Below are positions 51,710-60,786 of a DNA stretch of 64,000 bases, in pieces. The translations under genes were made by a program, and so were the position numbers. The notes under the pieces are model-generated. The model saw nothing but the letters and a program-made list of their open reading frames with translations, did no database searches and was not told the origin of the DNA. Source of the DNA: Nonomuraea endophytica (lineage in GTDB: Bacteria; Actinomycetota; Actinomycetes; Streptosporangiales; Streptosporangiaceae); the NCBI RefSeq assembly GCF_014203235.1, contig NZ_JACHIN010000001.1, forward strand, positions 1,178,001 through 1,242,000, read 5' to 3'. Position 1 is the first letter of the stretch; the number at the start of each line of letters is the position of its first letter.

Positions 51710-52396
51710 GTGCGGACTGGTGGGCGGACAGCCACGTTCAGCCACGAGGACGTGGTCGCCGCGGGCGTACGCATCGGGCTGCAGGACCTGACGGTCCAGG
51801 CGGTCGCGGATGCGCTCGGCGTCACCCCCACCGCCGTCTACCGGCACGTGCCGAGCCGCGCGGCGCTGGAGACCCTGGTCGGCGAAGCCATCCTGAACGA
51901 GCTCACGCTCCACGACGACCCGGAGCACCCCACCGCCGCGCACCTCGTGGCGTTCGGCCGCCAGTTGCGGCGGTTCACGCTCGCCCATCCGGGCACCGCC
52001 CAATACCTGCAGCGGCTGTTCCCACGCGGCCCGTCCGGCGTCCGGCTGCTCGAAACGCAGATCAGGACCCTGGCCGGGCGCGGGTACGCCCCCGCGGCCG
52101 CCACCGTGCTTAGCTCCGCCGTGGCCACGGTCACCATCGGGATCGTCGCCGCCGAACAGGCTCAGGACGCCCAGGCCCGGATCGACCCTCCCGGCGCCGA
52201 GGAGAACACCCGCGAGGCCCTGGCCGCGATGGCCGGTTCGCCGCTGGTGCAGGCAGCCAGCCTGGGCATCCCCGCCCACACCGCCGACGACTACTTCGAG
52301 CTGGTCCTGACCTCGCTCGCCGAAGGGCTGGTGGCCAAGCTCCCGCCCGGGCGCGACGTGGCCGACCTGGCCGCCGCACTACGAGAGGAACACTGA
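51710..52396 (+). CDS. TetR-family regulator of the irtAB operon
   Basis: 228 residues from GTG 51710, with AGGAGCG upstream. The HTH is TVQAVADALGVTPTAVYRHVPSRAALETLVGEAI; the remainder is a helical ligand domain of the TetR_C type (DLVAFGRQLRRF-like). It sits 1 base ahead of irtA and is preceded by a 17-bp inverted repeat and an iron box, so it likely controls its own operon in response to a siderophore-like ligand. Confidence 0.88.
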   Translation: MRTGGRTATFSHEDVVAAGVRIGLQDLTVQAVADALGVTPTAVYRHVPSRAALETLVGEAILNELTLHDDPEHPTAAHLVAFGRQLRRFTLAHPGTAQYLQRLFPRGPSGVRLLETQIRTLAGRGYAPAAATVLSSAVATVTIGIVAAEQAQDAQARIDPPGAEENTREALAAMAGSPLVQAASLGIPAHTADDYFELVLTSLAEGLVAKLPPGRDVADLAAALREEH

Positions 52397-52397
52397 G

Positions 52398-54926
52398 ATG
52401 GCCCGCGGCTACGGCGGGGTGGTGATGAAGGCGTTCGGCGCCGACGAGCACACGCTCACCGTCGTGTCGTACACCGACATCACCCCGCACTTCCGGCGCA
52501 TCACCTTCCACGCGCCGACGTTGTTCGACGGCCCGCCGATCGAGCCGGCGAGCTGGGTACGCATGTGGGCCCCCGACCCGGAACGCGCAGGCCGCGAGCA
52601 CCAGCGCGGCTACACCCTGGTCGCCCCGGACAGTGACGCGTGCGAGGTCAGCCTGGAGTTCGTCCTGCACGAGCCGGCCGGTCCCGCCTGCATCTGGGCG
52701 CGCGGGGTGAAGGTCGGCGACACCGTCCAGGTGAGCCGGTGGTCATCCGGCCAGTTCACCGCACCCACACCGGAGCCCGACGGATACCTCCTGGTCGGCG
52801 ACGCGGCCGCGCTGCCCGGGATCAACGCGATCCTGGCGGCGGTGCCAGAGACGACCCCGGTCGAGGTCATCCTGGAGCGCTTCCACGACGACGACCTGCA
52901 CATCCCGCTCACCGCCCACCCCCGCGCCCGGGTCACGTGGGTGCCGGCGACCGGCGACGACTCCGTGCTCGCCCGCGCGGTGGAGGATCGCGACTGGTCC
53001 GACTGGTACGCGTGGGTGACCGCCGAGTCCGCCGCCACCAAGCGGGTGCGCGAACGGCTGAAGGAGCTCGGCTTCCCGAAGGCGGACGTGAAGTCGCGGG
53101 CGTACTGGATCAAGGGCAAGGCCATGGGCGTGGACCGCCCCACCGAGAGCGAGGAGCGGCCGGAGACCCCCAAGCGGACCGGGCAGTGGCGTTCGCGGGC
53201 CGGCGCCCGGCTGCTGGCGCCGCTGAAGTCGCGGCTCATCCTGGCCGGTGTCTTCCAGGCCGTGGTCTCGCTGCTGCAGCTCGCGCCGTACCTCATCCTG
53301 GCCGAGCTGTGCCGCCGCCTGCTGGCCGGCGGCGCGGTGGCCGCGGGCGTGACGGAGCTCGGGCTGCTCGCGGTGGTACTGCTCGGCGTGGGCACGACGC
53401 TGGCCGGGGTGCTGGTGGCGGCCATGCACGTGCTCGACGCCGGGTTCGGCCACCACGTCAGGGCGAGCGTGGTGCGCAAGCTCGCCCGGGTGCCGCTGGG
53501 CTGGTTCACCGACCGCACCTCCGGCAAGATCAAGCAGGCCGTGCAGGACGACGCGGCCAGCGTGCACTACCTGGTCACGCACGCGGTGCTCGACATCGTG
53601 GCGGCGGTGGTCACGCCGCTGGCCGTGCTGGGCTACCTGTTCACCGTCTCGGCGGGGCTGGCCGCGATCCTGCTGGTGCCGCTGGCCTTCTACGGCGTCC
53701 TGACCGGGCGCATGGTGGCCGCCTCCAGCGCGGCGCTGCCGAAGTTCTCGGTCTGGGAGACGCGGGTCGCCTCGGAGGCGGTCGCGTACGTGGACGGGCT
53801 GGCCGTCGTGCGCGCCTACGACGCCGGGCCCGCCGGCGGCTTCCGCGCCACGCTGGAGGAGCGCGCCCGCTTCCTCGACGCGTGGCAACGCCCGCTCGGC
53901 GGCCGCAAAACCGTGGTCGACCTGGTCACCAGGCCGCTGACATCGCTCCTGCTGATCATCGTGACGGGCGGCCTGATGGTGGCCGGCGGGGTGCTGAGCG
54001 CCGCGGATCTGCTGCCGTTCCTGCTGCTGGGGGTCACGTTCGGGGCGCAACTCCTCGCCGCGGGGTACGGGCTCGGCTCGGCCCGCGAGGCCCTCGACGC
54101 CGCCCAGCGGATCGGACTGCTCCTCGACGAGCCCGAGCTCCCCGAACCCGACGCGCCCCGGCCACTCCCGGCCGGCGAAGGCCGCCCGGTGCGCTTCTCC
54201 GGCGTCTCGTTCGGCTACACCCCGGAACACGAGGTCCTGTCCGGCATCGACCTCGAACTCCGGCCGGGCACCGTCACCGCCCTCGTCGGCCCGAGCGGCG
54301 CCGGGAAGTCCACGCTCGCCGCGCTGCTGGCCCGCTTCCACGACGTCACGGCCGGCCGTATCACCATCGACGGCGTGGACCTGCGCGAACTCCCCCTCAC
54401 CGACCTGTACCGGACGGTCGGCTTCGTCTTCCAGGACGTCGCGCTGATCCGCGGCAGCGTCCACGACAACATCGCGCTCGCCCGCCCCGACGCCACCCGC
54501 GAGGAAGTGGAACGGGTGGCCCGCGCCGCCCAGATCCACGACCGGATCATCCGGCTGCCCAGCGGGTACGACACCATGCTCGGCGACGAGGCCCGGCTGT
54601 CCGGCGGCGAGGCGCAACGCCTCACGATCGCGCGGGCGCTGCTGGCCGACCCGGGCGTGCTCGTGCTCGACGAGGCCACCGCCTACGCCGACCCGGAATC
54701 GGAGCACCAGGTTCAGGAGGCGCTGAGTCACCTGGTGGCCGGCCGTACCGTGCTGGTGATCGCGCACCGTCTGCACACCGTGGCCGGCGCCGACACCATC
54801 GTCGTGCTGGACGGCGGGCGGATCGTCCAGCAGGGCGCGCACGCGCGCCTCATCACCGAACCCGGGCTCTACCGCGAGCTGTGGCAGGCCACATCCATCA
54901 TCGAGCAGCCGAAGGCCTCCGCATGA
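52398..54926 (+). CDS. irtA: IrtA-like ABC transporter fused to a siderophore-interacting (FAD) domain
   Basis: 842 residues. N-terminal ~245 residues are the siderophore-interacting protein fold (HTLTVVSYTDITPHFRRITFHAP, RGYTLVAPDSDACEVSLEFVLH, GDAAALPGINAILA, WVTAESAATKRVRERL), which in mycobacterial IrtA binds FAD and reduces ferric siderophore. Then an ABC exporter-type TMD (about 275-555) and NBD with Walker A GPSGAGKST, signature RLSGGEAQR, Walker B GVLVLDEATAYAD and switch IAHRLHT. IrtAB import ferric mycobactin/carboxymycobactin despite the exporter fold. The stop overlaps irtB (ATGA). Regulation by iron box plus TetR is expected. Confidence 0.93.
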   Translation: MARGYGGVVMKAFGADEHTLTVVSYTDITPHFRRITFHAPTLFDGPPIEPASWVRMWAPDPERAGREHQRGYTLVAPDSDACEVSLEFVLHEPAGPACIWARGVKVGDTVQVSRWSSGQFTAPTPEPDGYLLVGDAAALPGINAILAAVPETTPVEVILERFHDDDLHIPLTAHPRARVTWVPATGDDSVLARAVEDRDWSDWYAWVTAESAATKRVRERLKELGFPKADVKSRAYWIKGKAMGVDRPTESEERPETPKRTGQWRSRAGARLLAPLKSRLILAGVFQAVVSLLQLAPYLILAELCRRLLAGGAVAAGVTELGLLAVVLLGVGTTLAGVLVAAMHVLDAGFGHHVRASVVRKLARVPLGWFTDRTSGKIKQAVQDDAASVHYLVTHAVLDIVAAVVTPLAVLGYLFTVSAGLAAILLVPLAFYGVLTGRMVAASSAALPKFSVWETRVASEAVAYVDGLAVVRAYDAGPAGGFRATLEERARFLDAWQRPLGGRKTVVDLVTRPLTSLLLIIVTGGLMVAGGVLSAADLLPFLLLGVTFGAQLLAAGYGLGSAREALDAAQRIGLLLDEPELPEPDAPRPLPAGEGRPVRFSGVSFGYTPEHEVLSGIDLELRPGTVTALVGPSGAGKSTLAALLARFHDVTAGRITIDGVDLRELPLTDLYRTVGFVFQDVALIRGSVHDNIALARPDATREEVERVARAAQIHDRIIRLPSGYDTMLGDEARLSGGEAQRLTIARALLADPGVLVLDEATAYADPESEHQVQEALSHLVAGRTVLVIAHRLHTVAGADTIVVLDGGRIVQQGAHARLITEPGLYRELWQATSIIEQPKASA

Positions 54927-56656
54927 TCTTCCAGACCCTCCGCCTGGCCGGCGACCGTGGCGCCGCCGTCCGCTACGCCAGCTTGCTCACGCTGAGCACC
55001 ATCCTGCGGGCCGGCGCCATGCTGAGCCTGGTGCCGCTGCTGTCCGCCCTGTTCTCCGCGACCCCCGCCGACGCGCTCCCGTGGATCGCCGTCCTGGCCG
55101 CGCTAGTCGCCGCCGGATGGGCAAGCGACTACGCCGTCACCGGGGCCGGTTTCGCCATCGGCTTCGGCCTGCTCAACAACCTGGAAACGCAGATCGTGGA
55201 CCGGCTGCAGCGCATCCCGCTGGGCTGGTTCACCAGCGAGCGCCGCACCGGCGCGCAGCGCACCCTCACCTCCTCCGGCCGCGAACTCTGCCAGGGCATC
55301 ACGCACCTGCTCACCCCGACCGTCAACGCCCTCGCCCTGCCGGCGCTGATCGGGGCCGGACTGCTGTTCGTCGCATGGCCGCTGGGTCTGGTCGCGCTGG
55401 CCGCCGTCCCGCTGCTGCTGGGAGCGCTGTGGCTGAGCGGGCGCTGGCTGCGCGCCGCCGACTCCTCCTACGACGCCGCCTCCGGTGAGCTCGCTCAGCG
55501 CGTCATCGAGCTGGCGCAGTCACAACCGGCATTGCGTACGGCCGGCCGTACCGGCGTGGAAGGAACCGCGATCGGACGGGCACTCACCCGCCAGCGCAAG
55601 GCCGCGCTGCGCCTGATCGGACTGGGCATCCCCGGCCAGCTGGTCTTCGGATTCGCCACCCAGGCGGCGCTCCTCGGGCTGGCCGCCACCGCCGTCACCC
55701 TGGGCGTCTCCGGCGAGCTGAACGCGGCCGAGGTGGTCGCGGTGATCATCGTGATCGTCCGGTTCATCGAACCGTTCACGACGCTGGCCGACCTGTCCCC
55801 CGCGCTGCAGAACATGCGCGGCACCCTCGCCCGCGTCCACGCCATCCTCGACGCCCCCGCCCTGGACCCCGCCCAAGGCGACGAGGAGATCCTCCCCCGC
55901 CGAGACGCCGCCGCACTGGAACTGCGCGACGTCCACTTCGGCTACGAGCCCGGCCACGACACCATCGCTGGCGTCTCCCTCACCGTCGAACGCGGCACCA
56001 CCACCGCGGTGGTCGGCCCCTCCGGCGCCGGCAAGAGCACCCTGCTGGCGCTCATCGCCCGCTTCCACGACGTGGCCGCCGGCGCCGTCCACGTCCGCGG
56101 CCACGACGTCCGCCACTACGACCCCGCCGTGCTGATGGGCCAGTTGGGCATCGTCTTCCAGGACGTGTACCTGTTCGACGCGAGCCTGTACGACAACGTC
56201 CGCCTCGGCAACCCCGCCGCCACCGAGGACGAGATCCGCGCCGCCGCCACGGCCGCCCAGCTCGACGAGATCATCGTCCGCCTCCCGAACGGCTGGGAAA
56301 CCCGCGTCGGCGAACGCGGCACCTCCCTGTCCGGCGGCGAACGCCAGCGCGTCAGCATCGCCCGCGCCCTCCTCAAGAACGCCCCCCTGCTCCTGCTGGA
56401 TGAGGCCACCGCCGCCCTGGACACCAACAACGAACGCGCCATCATCGGGGCCCTGGAATCCACCGGCCAGGACCGCGCGACGCTCATCATCGCCCACCGC
56501 CTCAGCACGATCGCCCGCGCCGACCAGATCGTGTTCCTGGAGGCGGGCCGCGTGGTGGAGTCCGGCACCCTGCCCGAACTCCTGGCCCTGAACGGCCGCT
56601 TCGCCGGCTACTGGCGCCAACGCGAACAGGCGGCCGGCTGGACCCTCGTCCCCTGA
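54923..56656 (+). CDS. irtB: IrtB-like ABC transporter half
   Basis: 577 residues. TMD with PLGWFTSERRTGAQRTLTSSG (coupling region), then NBD: Walker A GPSGAGKST, signature SLSGGERQRVSIARALL, Walker B LLLLDEATAALD, switch IAHRLST. It forms the heterodimer with IrtA and lacks the FAD domain, as in mycobacteria. A hairpin follows at 56681. Confidence 0.93.
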   Translation: MIFQTLRLAGDRGAAVRYASLLTLSTILRAGAMLSLVPLLSALFSATPADALPWIAVLAALVAAGWASDYAVTGAGFAIGFGLLNNLETQIVDRLQRIPLGWFTSERRTGAQRTLTSSGRELCQGITHLLTPTVNALALPALIGAGLLFVAWPLGLVALAAVPLLLGALWLSGRWLRAADSSYDAASGELAQRVIELAQSQPALRTAGRTGVEGTAIGRALTRQRKAALRLIGLGIPGQLVFGFATQAALLGLAATAVTLGVSGELNAAEVVAVIIVIVRFIEPFTTLADLSPALQNMRGTLARVHAILDAPALDPAQGDEEILPRRDAAALELRDVHFGYEPGHDTIAGVSLTVERGTTTAVVGPSGAGKSTLLALIARFHDVAAGAVHVRGHDVRHYDPAVLMGQLGIVFQDVYLFDASLYDNVRLGNPAATEDEIRAAATAAQLDEIIVRLPNGWETRVGERGTSLSGGERQRVSIARALLKNAPLLLLDEATAALDTNNERAIIGALESTGQDRATLIIAHRLSTIARADQIVFLEAGRVVESGTLPELLALNGRFAGYWRQREQAAGWTLVP

Positions 56657-56680
56657 CCCGCCGCTTCGAACCTCTAGCGT

Positions 56681-56713
56681 CCTCCCACCTCTTCGTAGAG
56701 GTGAGGGAGGTCC
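56681..56713 (+). terminator. Hairpin after irtB
   Basis: CCTCCCACCTCT faces AGAGGTGAGGGAGG with a TCGT loop and a two-base bulge, followed by TCCTTCTGT. Suitable terminator of the tetR-irtA-irtB transcript; its right arm is also part of the family B repeat on the other strand. Confidence 0.65.
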
Positions 56714-56813
56714 TTCTGTCAGATGTTTCTCAGAGCAGAGCCTGTCCGGTGTTGTTAGAGCGGGGCCTGTCAGGTGTTCTTGTTCTCAGAGCAGGGCCTG
56801 TCCGGTGTTGTTA
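56698..56813 (-). repeat. 3'-end repeat family B, copy 2, with tandem units (after the kinase gene)
   Basis: GAGGTGAGGGAGG then TCCTTCTGTCAGATGTTTCT resembles 2799-2831 behind the DedA gene. Then GAGC-G-GCCTGTC-GGTGTT motifs occur three times (at about 56733, 56758 and 56790), the last ending at the TAA of the kinase gene. Confidence 0.6.
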
Positions 56814-57614
56814 CAGCAGGGCGAGCATCCGCTCCGCCGGCGCTGCCGCGCGCGTGCGCAGCAGCCAGAACAGCGCAAGTAGCCGACGGCACTCGGTGAG
56901 CCTGGCGGTCTCCTCGGCCGTCAGCTCCAACCGCTCCAGAACAGCACCCATCCCGTTGGAGTCGTCGCGCCAGACCGAGATGTGCTCCAGCACCTCGGCC
57001 AGCTCGAAGGCCCGGTCACTGCGTCCCGCGTACTCGAAGTCGACCAGACGGATGCGGCGTCCATCCCAGAGGTAGTTGGCCAGGTTTCCGTCACCGGTGC
57101 CGAACACCGGGGTGCCCGGCCGCGCCAGCCGTTCCGCCAAGCCCTGCTGCCCCGCCCACGCGCCCGCTTGATGAAGCGCGCCCGCGACCCCTTGGCGGAG
57201 CCCGTCCGCGCCCACTTGGTGAAGCCCGTCCGCGGCTGTCCCCTCTTCCTGGCCTTTCGCGAACCAGCCCCGCACCTGCTCAAGCAACGCGCCCGGATCA
57301 CCCGCCCGCGCGGGCATCTTCTCCAGTACGGCCCGCGGCACCGACCGCTGCACCCTGTCCACAGCCTCAGCCACCGCGTCAGCCAGAACACCTTGGACAG
57401 CTTCGTCCACAGGCGAGCCCGCGACTCGCGACATCACCACACTCGGCGGTTCGCCGTCCAGATCGGCGCTCACCGGCGCGGGCGCCAGCCCAGGCGCGTA
57501 CCGATCGAGCAACCCCAGCGCCCGCCACTCCCGCTCCGGCTGCCCGTGCTCGACGGACCGGTAGCGCTTGACGACCACGCCAGGCCCCAGCTCGATCGCG
57601 TGCGTACTCCTCAC
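56811..57614 (-). CDS. Aminoglycoside phosphotransferase-like kinase
   Basis: 267 residues from GTG 57614 that overlaps the stop of the upstream gene. GPGVVVKRYRSVEHGQPEREWRALGLL holds the ATP-binding Lys, VVMSRVAGSPVDEAV the hinge, and FGTGDGNLANYLWDGRRIRLVDFEYAGRSDRAFELAEVLEH the catalytic loop (with GDGN replacing HGDLHPGN) and the metal-binding D of DFE. The typical catalytic H is replaced by T. Between hinge and loop sit eight-residue repeats (DGLHQVGA-like), which expand the helical region. Substrate unknown. Confidence 0.78.
   Translation of the reverse strand: MRSTHAIELGPGVVVKRYRSVEHGQPEREWRALGLLDRYAPGLAPAPVSADLDGEPPSVVMSRVAGSPVDEAVQGVLADAVAEAVDRVQRSVPRAVLEKMPARAGDPGALLEQVRGWFAKGQEEGTAADGLHQVGADGLRQGVAGALHQAGAWAGQQGLAERLARPGTPVFGTGDGNLANYLWDGRRIRLVDFEYAGRSDRAFELAEVLEHISVWRDDSNGMGAVLERLELTAEETARLTECRRLLALFWLLRTRAAAPAERMLALL
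57160..57231. repeat. 24-bp tandem repeat in the kinase gene, three units
   Basis: Units at 57160, 57184 and 57208 of the type GCGCCCACTTGGTGAAGCCC followed by GTCC, with several differences. They encode consecutive eight-residue segments rich in Gly, Ala and His-Gln. Confidence 0.75.
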
Positions 57615-57901
57615 GACAGCTTGGCCCGCACGATCTCCCCCAGCGGAACGTCCGCCACCTTCCGCCACCGCTTGGGACGCCGCCGCCCGACCCACTGCTC
57701 GACCTGCTCCTCCACCGCCTCGTCCACAACACCGATGGCGGCTTCCAGGATCTGGTGCGCCCGGTGCCTGTTGGCGCGGTGCGGGACGCGCTTGTTGCGC
57801 CGGATGTTCTTGCGAGAACTCTTGTCATTCTCGCCATAAGCGTTGCGCCGGTCCTTGGCGTAGCTCAGCAGCTTCTTCTCCTGCGGCGTTCGCTGTCTCA
57901 T
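57611..57901 (-). CDS. Small basic conserved hypothetical protein
   Basis: 96 residues. MRQRTPQEKKLLSYAKDRRNAYGENDKSSRKNIRRNKRVPHRANRHRAHQILEAA is very rich in Lys/Arg, a family I recall in actinobacteria without a function; nucleic-acid binding is a guess from charge. The stop overlaps the kinase GTG. Confidence 0.75.
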   Translation of the reverse strand: MRQRTPQEKKLLSYAKDRRNAYGENDKSSRKNIRRNKRVPHRANRHRAHQILEAAIGVVDEAVEEQVEQWVGRRRPKRWRKVADVPLGEIVRAKLS

Positions 57902-57924
57902 ACACCGCCCTCCCCGATCATTCC

Positions 57925-58380
57925 TCAGAGAAGCCTGGTCATGAACACGCTGTTGGGATCAGGCCGGTAACCACCGAACGGATCACAATAGCCGAATCCG
58001 AACCGCTCGTAGAGCCTGCGCGCCGGCAGAAAGAACTCCTCCGACCCCGTCTCCAGGCTCACCCTCCCGAACCCCATGCCCCTGGCCTCGCCAAGAATGT
58101 GCTCCAGCAACCGAGACGCGATGCCACCACGCTGCCGATCCACCGCGGTCCGCATCGACTTCAACTCGGCATGCCCGGCGTCCAACCTCTTGACCGCCCC
58201 ACACCCGACCACGGTTTCACCGTCGAGCATGGACCAAAAGGTGATCCCCGGCCGACGAAGCCCATCAAGATCAAGAGCATGCGTACTCTCCGGCGGCGAA
58301 ATGGCCCGCAACTGCCGCACATGCTCCTCAAGAAACTCGGCGATCCGCACCCCAGACAGATCATCCACCACAATCCTCAT
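57925..58380 (-). CDS. GNAT family N-acetyltransferase
   Basis: 151 residues from ATG 58380. ALDLDGLRRPGITFWSMLDGETVVGCGAVKRLDAGHAELKSMRTAVDRQRGGIASRLLEHILGEARGMGFGRVSLETGS is a full GNAT with the R/QxxGxG/A-type loop (RQRGGIA). FFLPARRLYERFGFGYCDPFGGY is the YhcH/PhnO-like ending. Probably a small-molecule acetyltransferase. Starts 54 bases from the RloB gene on the same strand. Confidence 0.9.
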   Translation of the reverse strand: MRIVVDDLSGVRIAEFLEEHVRQLRAISPPESTHALDLDGLRRPGITFWSMLDGETVVGCGAVKRLDAGHAELKSMRTAVDRQRGGIASRLLEHILGEARGMGFGRVSLETGSEEFFLPARRLYERFGFGYCDPFGGYRPDPNSVFMTRLL

Positions 58381-58433
58381 GCCACCCCACTGTACGACCG
58401 CCCCGTTACACCAGGATTTCGGCGGATGACATC

Positions 58434-59054
58434 TCAGCCCTTGCCCTCCAGGCTCCACAGGAACGTGTACATCCCAGAAGACGGATTGTCGTGAGGAAAG
58501 ACTGTTCCGTTCTGATCATGCCGGACGTCGAGTCTCTCGGCATGACGCGCCGCCTTCTTCCGCATGGGCATGTACGTTTCGGCGTCGATACTCTTGCCGG
58601 GTCTCCCATCCAACCTGCGCGATAACCGTTCCGCCGACTCGGTGTCCATGAAGGCGCCGCAAGCCTGATGGTGCAGCATTAACCAGATCTCGAAGCACGG
58701 GTTGGATATCGCGAGGTTGGTGTCGTTGGACTGCGCGAGATTGACCGCCTGCGCGAGGTTCGGATGATTCAGTGGCCACTCAACATCAAAAGGCACCAGC
58801 ATTTCATCCACCTCCGGATCCTTGTTGTACTCTACGGCTCTGCGAACCAGCGTGAGCGGAACGCCGTGATCGGGATGGATGTGGATGCTCAGCGCGGTGT
58901 TCTCGGCTATGTGCGCCAGCTTCTTCAGCCCATTGATGTAGTCGGGCTCCGAGTTCCGGCCTTCGCAGAAGACCACGATGGTGCGGAGCTCAAGGCGCTT
59001 TTCCGCCTGCCGCCGCAGTGGCCTGCCACCCCTTTGGCGGCCCTTCGCGGCCAT
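58434..59054 (-). CDS. RloB-family protein (TOPRIM-like)
   Basis: 206 residues from ATG 59054 overlapping the RloA stop. ELRTIVVFCEGRNSEPDYINGLKKLAHIAEN is the RloB N-terminus with the catalytic-type Glu of the TOPRIM fold (CEGxxSEPxY), VDEMLVPFDVEWPLNHPN the acidic second motif (usually DxD, here DVE), and AISNPCFEIWLMLHHQ the strongly conserved RloB third motif. RloA-RloB and AbiLi-AbiLii pairs are anti-phage/abortive-infection-type systems. Base composition and codons are less GC-biased than the surroundings. Confidence 0.88.
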   Translation of the reverse strand: MAAKGRQRGGRPLRRQAEKRLELRTIVVFCEGRNSEPDYINGLKKLAHIAENTALSIHIHPDHGVPLTLVRRAVEYNKDPEVDEMLVPFDVEWPLNHPNLAQAVNLAQSNDTNLAISNPCFEIWLMLHHQACGAFMDTESAERLSRRLDGRPGKSIDAETYMPMRKKAARHAERLDVRHDQNGTVFPHDNPSSGMYTFLWSLEGKG

Positions 59055-60325
59055 CAGCCGACCAGCCCGAGCGCCCGCAACAGCGCGTGCTGTTCCACTT
59101 GGGGAAGCGCGCCAAACCTGCCATGAAGATAGGCATTTTCCAGGTTCTGCGACTTCCGGACCCGCTCTCCCGCGAAGTCGGCCAGCGCGCCGAGACGAGT
59201 GGAACCGTCCGGGCGTTTTTCCGTCAGCCATACCTCGTCTCTGTTGAGAGAATTCAACAGGCTGGCATCATGGGACGTGAAGACAAGCTGGGCGCCGCGC
59301 GGATTGGTCACCGGGCTGTGGAAGATGCGGAGCAACTCGGCAGACAAGGTCGGATGCAGACTCGCATCCAGTTCGTCAAACAGAACGGCAGTGCCCGCCC
59401 TGAGCGCGGTCAGAACCGGACCGATGAGTGCGAACCATGTCCTGGTTCCTTCTGATTCGGCGTTCCATTCGAACGGCATGGTTTCATTCAGCGTTTTGTG
59501 GAGCAGGCGAAACCGGCGTCGAGCTCGGCCACCGGCGTCGGAATAGTCCTGGTCCTCTATGATCACGTCCTCGATGCCGAGATCGGCGAGCCGCAGCAGC
59601 GACAGCGCTTGTTCGCGGCCCCCGATGACGCCGACGTCAAGCTCGCTCTCCCCGAACAACGAGAGCTGATCCCCCGGCTGCTCGAACCAGCGAAGGGTCG
59701 AGAGCGGAGCCGCACCGGGTGGCATGCCACGCATTCGGCGCTTGGCCGTTTGCCCAAGCACGTGCATTCTCATGAGGCTCGTGGTGAAGTCCGTCACGAG
59801 CGGCTCGTCGAACCTCCGCGCGACCGAGAGCGCCAAGGTGCGTTGCGTCATCAGTTCCCGCGTGCCGGACAGACCCCCGAGTCCACGCTGGAGCTTCAGC
59901 TCCAATTCCTCTCGCTCGAAGACTCTCCGCCGCTTCTTCTCCGGGTAGTGGAAGAGCCCTTCGTAGACGACCTGTTCACGATCCAGTTCAAGCAAGTACT
60001 CGAATCGCACACCCTTGATCGCGATCTCGACGCTGAAGCTGCTCGGGGTGGCCGGGCCGTCTCCGAAAGCGAAAGGCTCGATGGGGATCTCGTCATCCCA
60101 GATGCGTAGAGAGTGCCGTACGGCATCGCGCAACCAGACCAGCGCGTCGATCACGTTCGACTTACCTGAGGCATTCGGGCCGTAGATCGCCGCTATCGGC
60201 AGAAGGCTCTCTCCGAGCAGGGAGACCGGACGTGCCTCCTCTCGATCACGATCGATCGCGACCATGGAGAGCTCGATGGGTTCGCTGATCGAACGGTAGT
60301 TGGCAGCCGAGAACCTGATCAACAC
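59054..60325 (-). CDS. RloA-like AAA ATPase
   Basis: 423 residues from GTG 60325. LIRFSAANYRSISEPIELSMVA opens the protein, typical of RloA and AbiLi-like ATPases. Walker A is IYGPNASGKSNVIDALVWL, Walker B is AVLFDELDASLHPTLSAELL, and LVFTSHDASLLNSLNRDEVWLTEK is the switch His and following strand. Coupled to RloB by ATGA. Likely a sensor ATPase that controls the RloB effector. Confidence 0.9.
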   Translation of the reverse strand: MLIRFSAANYRSISEPIELSMVAIDRDREEARPVSLLGESLLPIAAIYGPNASGKSNVIDALVWLRDAVRHSLRIWDDEIPIEPFAFGDGPATPSSFSVEIAIKGVRFEYLLELDREQVVYEGLFHYPEKKRRRVFEREELELKLQRGLGGLSGTRELMTQRTLALSVARRFDEPLVTDFTTSLMRMHVLGQTAKRRMRGMPPGAAPLSTLRWFEQPGDQLSLFGESELDVGVIGGREQALSLLRLADLGIEDVIIEDQDYSDAGGRARRRFRLLHKTLNETMPFEWNAESEGTRTWFALIGPVLTALRAGTAVLFDELDASLHPTLSAELLRIFHSPVTNPRGAQLVFTSHDASLLNSLNRDEVWLTEKRPDGSTRLGALADFAGERVRKSQNLENAYLHGRFGALPQVEQHALLRALGLVG

Positions 60326-60613
60326 GTTCAGACCTTACCTTGCGTCATTGGCTTCGACACAGGGCCGGAATCGTAAGGATCTCACGAAAACGTGGCTCAG
60401 TTGGCAGGCTTGCTGCAGTTTACTTGGTTGGCTGACCTCTTTTTTGAGGACTTGGATGGTGGATACACGTGGCTGGGGTGTCGAGGTTCGGCGACCCCTC
60501 CGGCTGTGCCTGGGCTTGCCCCTTGGGGGAGGCGCCTGAGCGGAGCGAAGCCCTACAGGGGTCGGGCCCTCGGCCCGACTGGAGAAGCGCGGGAGCGAAG
60601 CGACCACATCTGT
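60326..60613. other. Intergenic stretch upstream of rloA
   Basis: No gene supported. It contains the rloA promoter and, at its distal end, repeated AGCGGAGCGAAG blocks that lead into the family A repeats. Confidence 0.5.
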
Positions 60614-60786
60614 GGCGGGGTGGGCATCAGCTGGTTAACACCCCAACTGGGCAACGGGTGGGCCTGGGAGGGCGCCTGAGCGGAGCGAAGTCCTTTGTGG
60701 CGGGGTGGGCATCAGCTGGCTAACACTCCAACCGGGCAACGGGTGGGTCGTGGAAAAACGTCTGAGCGACAGCGAAGTCCTTGCCC
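60614..60786 (-). repeat. 3'-end repeat family A, two tandem 85-bp units (after the NrtR-like gene)
   Basis: Units start at 60614 and 60699, both with GGCGGGGTGGGCATCAGCTG then GTTAACAC or GCTAACAC, GGGCAACGGGTGGG and an AGCG-AGCGAAGTCCTT block. The second ends at 60786, directly before the TAA stop of the leftward Nudix gene. Confidence 0.85.

Noticed and set aside
52743..54842. 699-residue leftward frame opposite irtA
   Set aside because: Gln/Arg/Asp/His-rich mirror; IrtA motifs on the other strand are complete.
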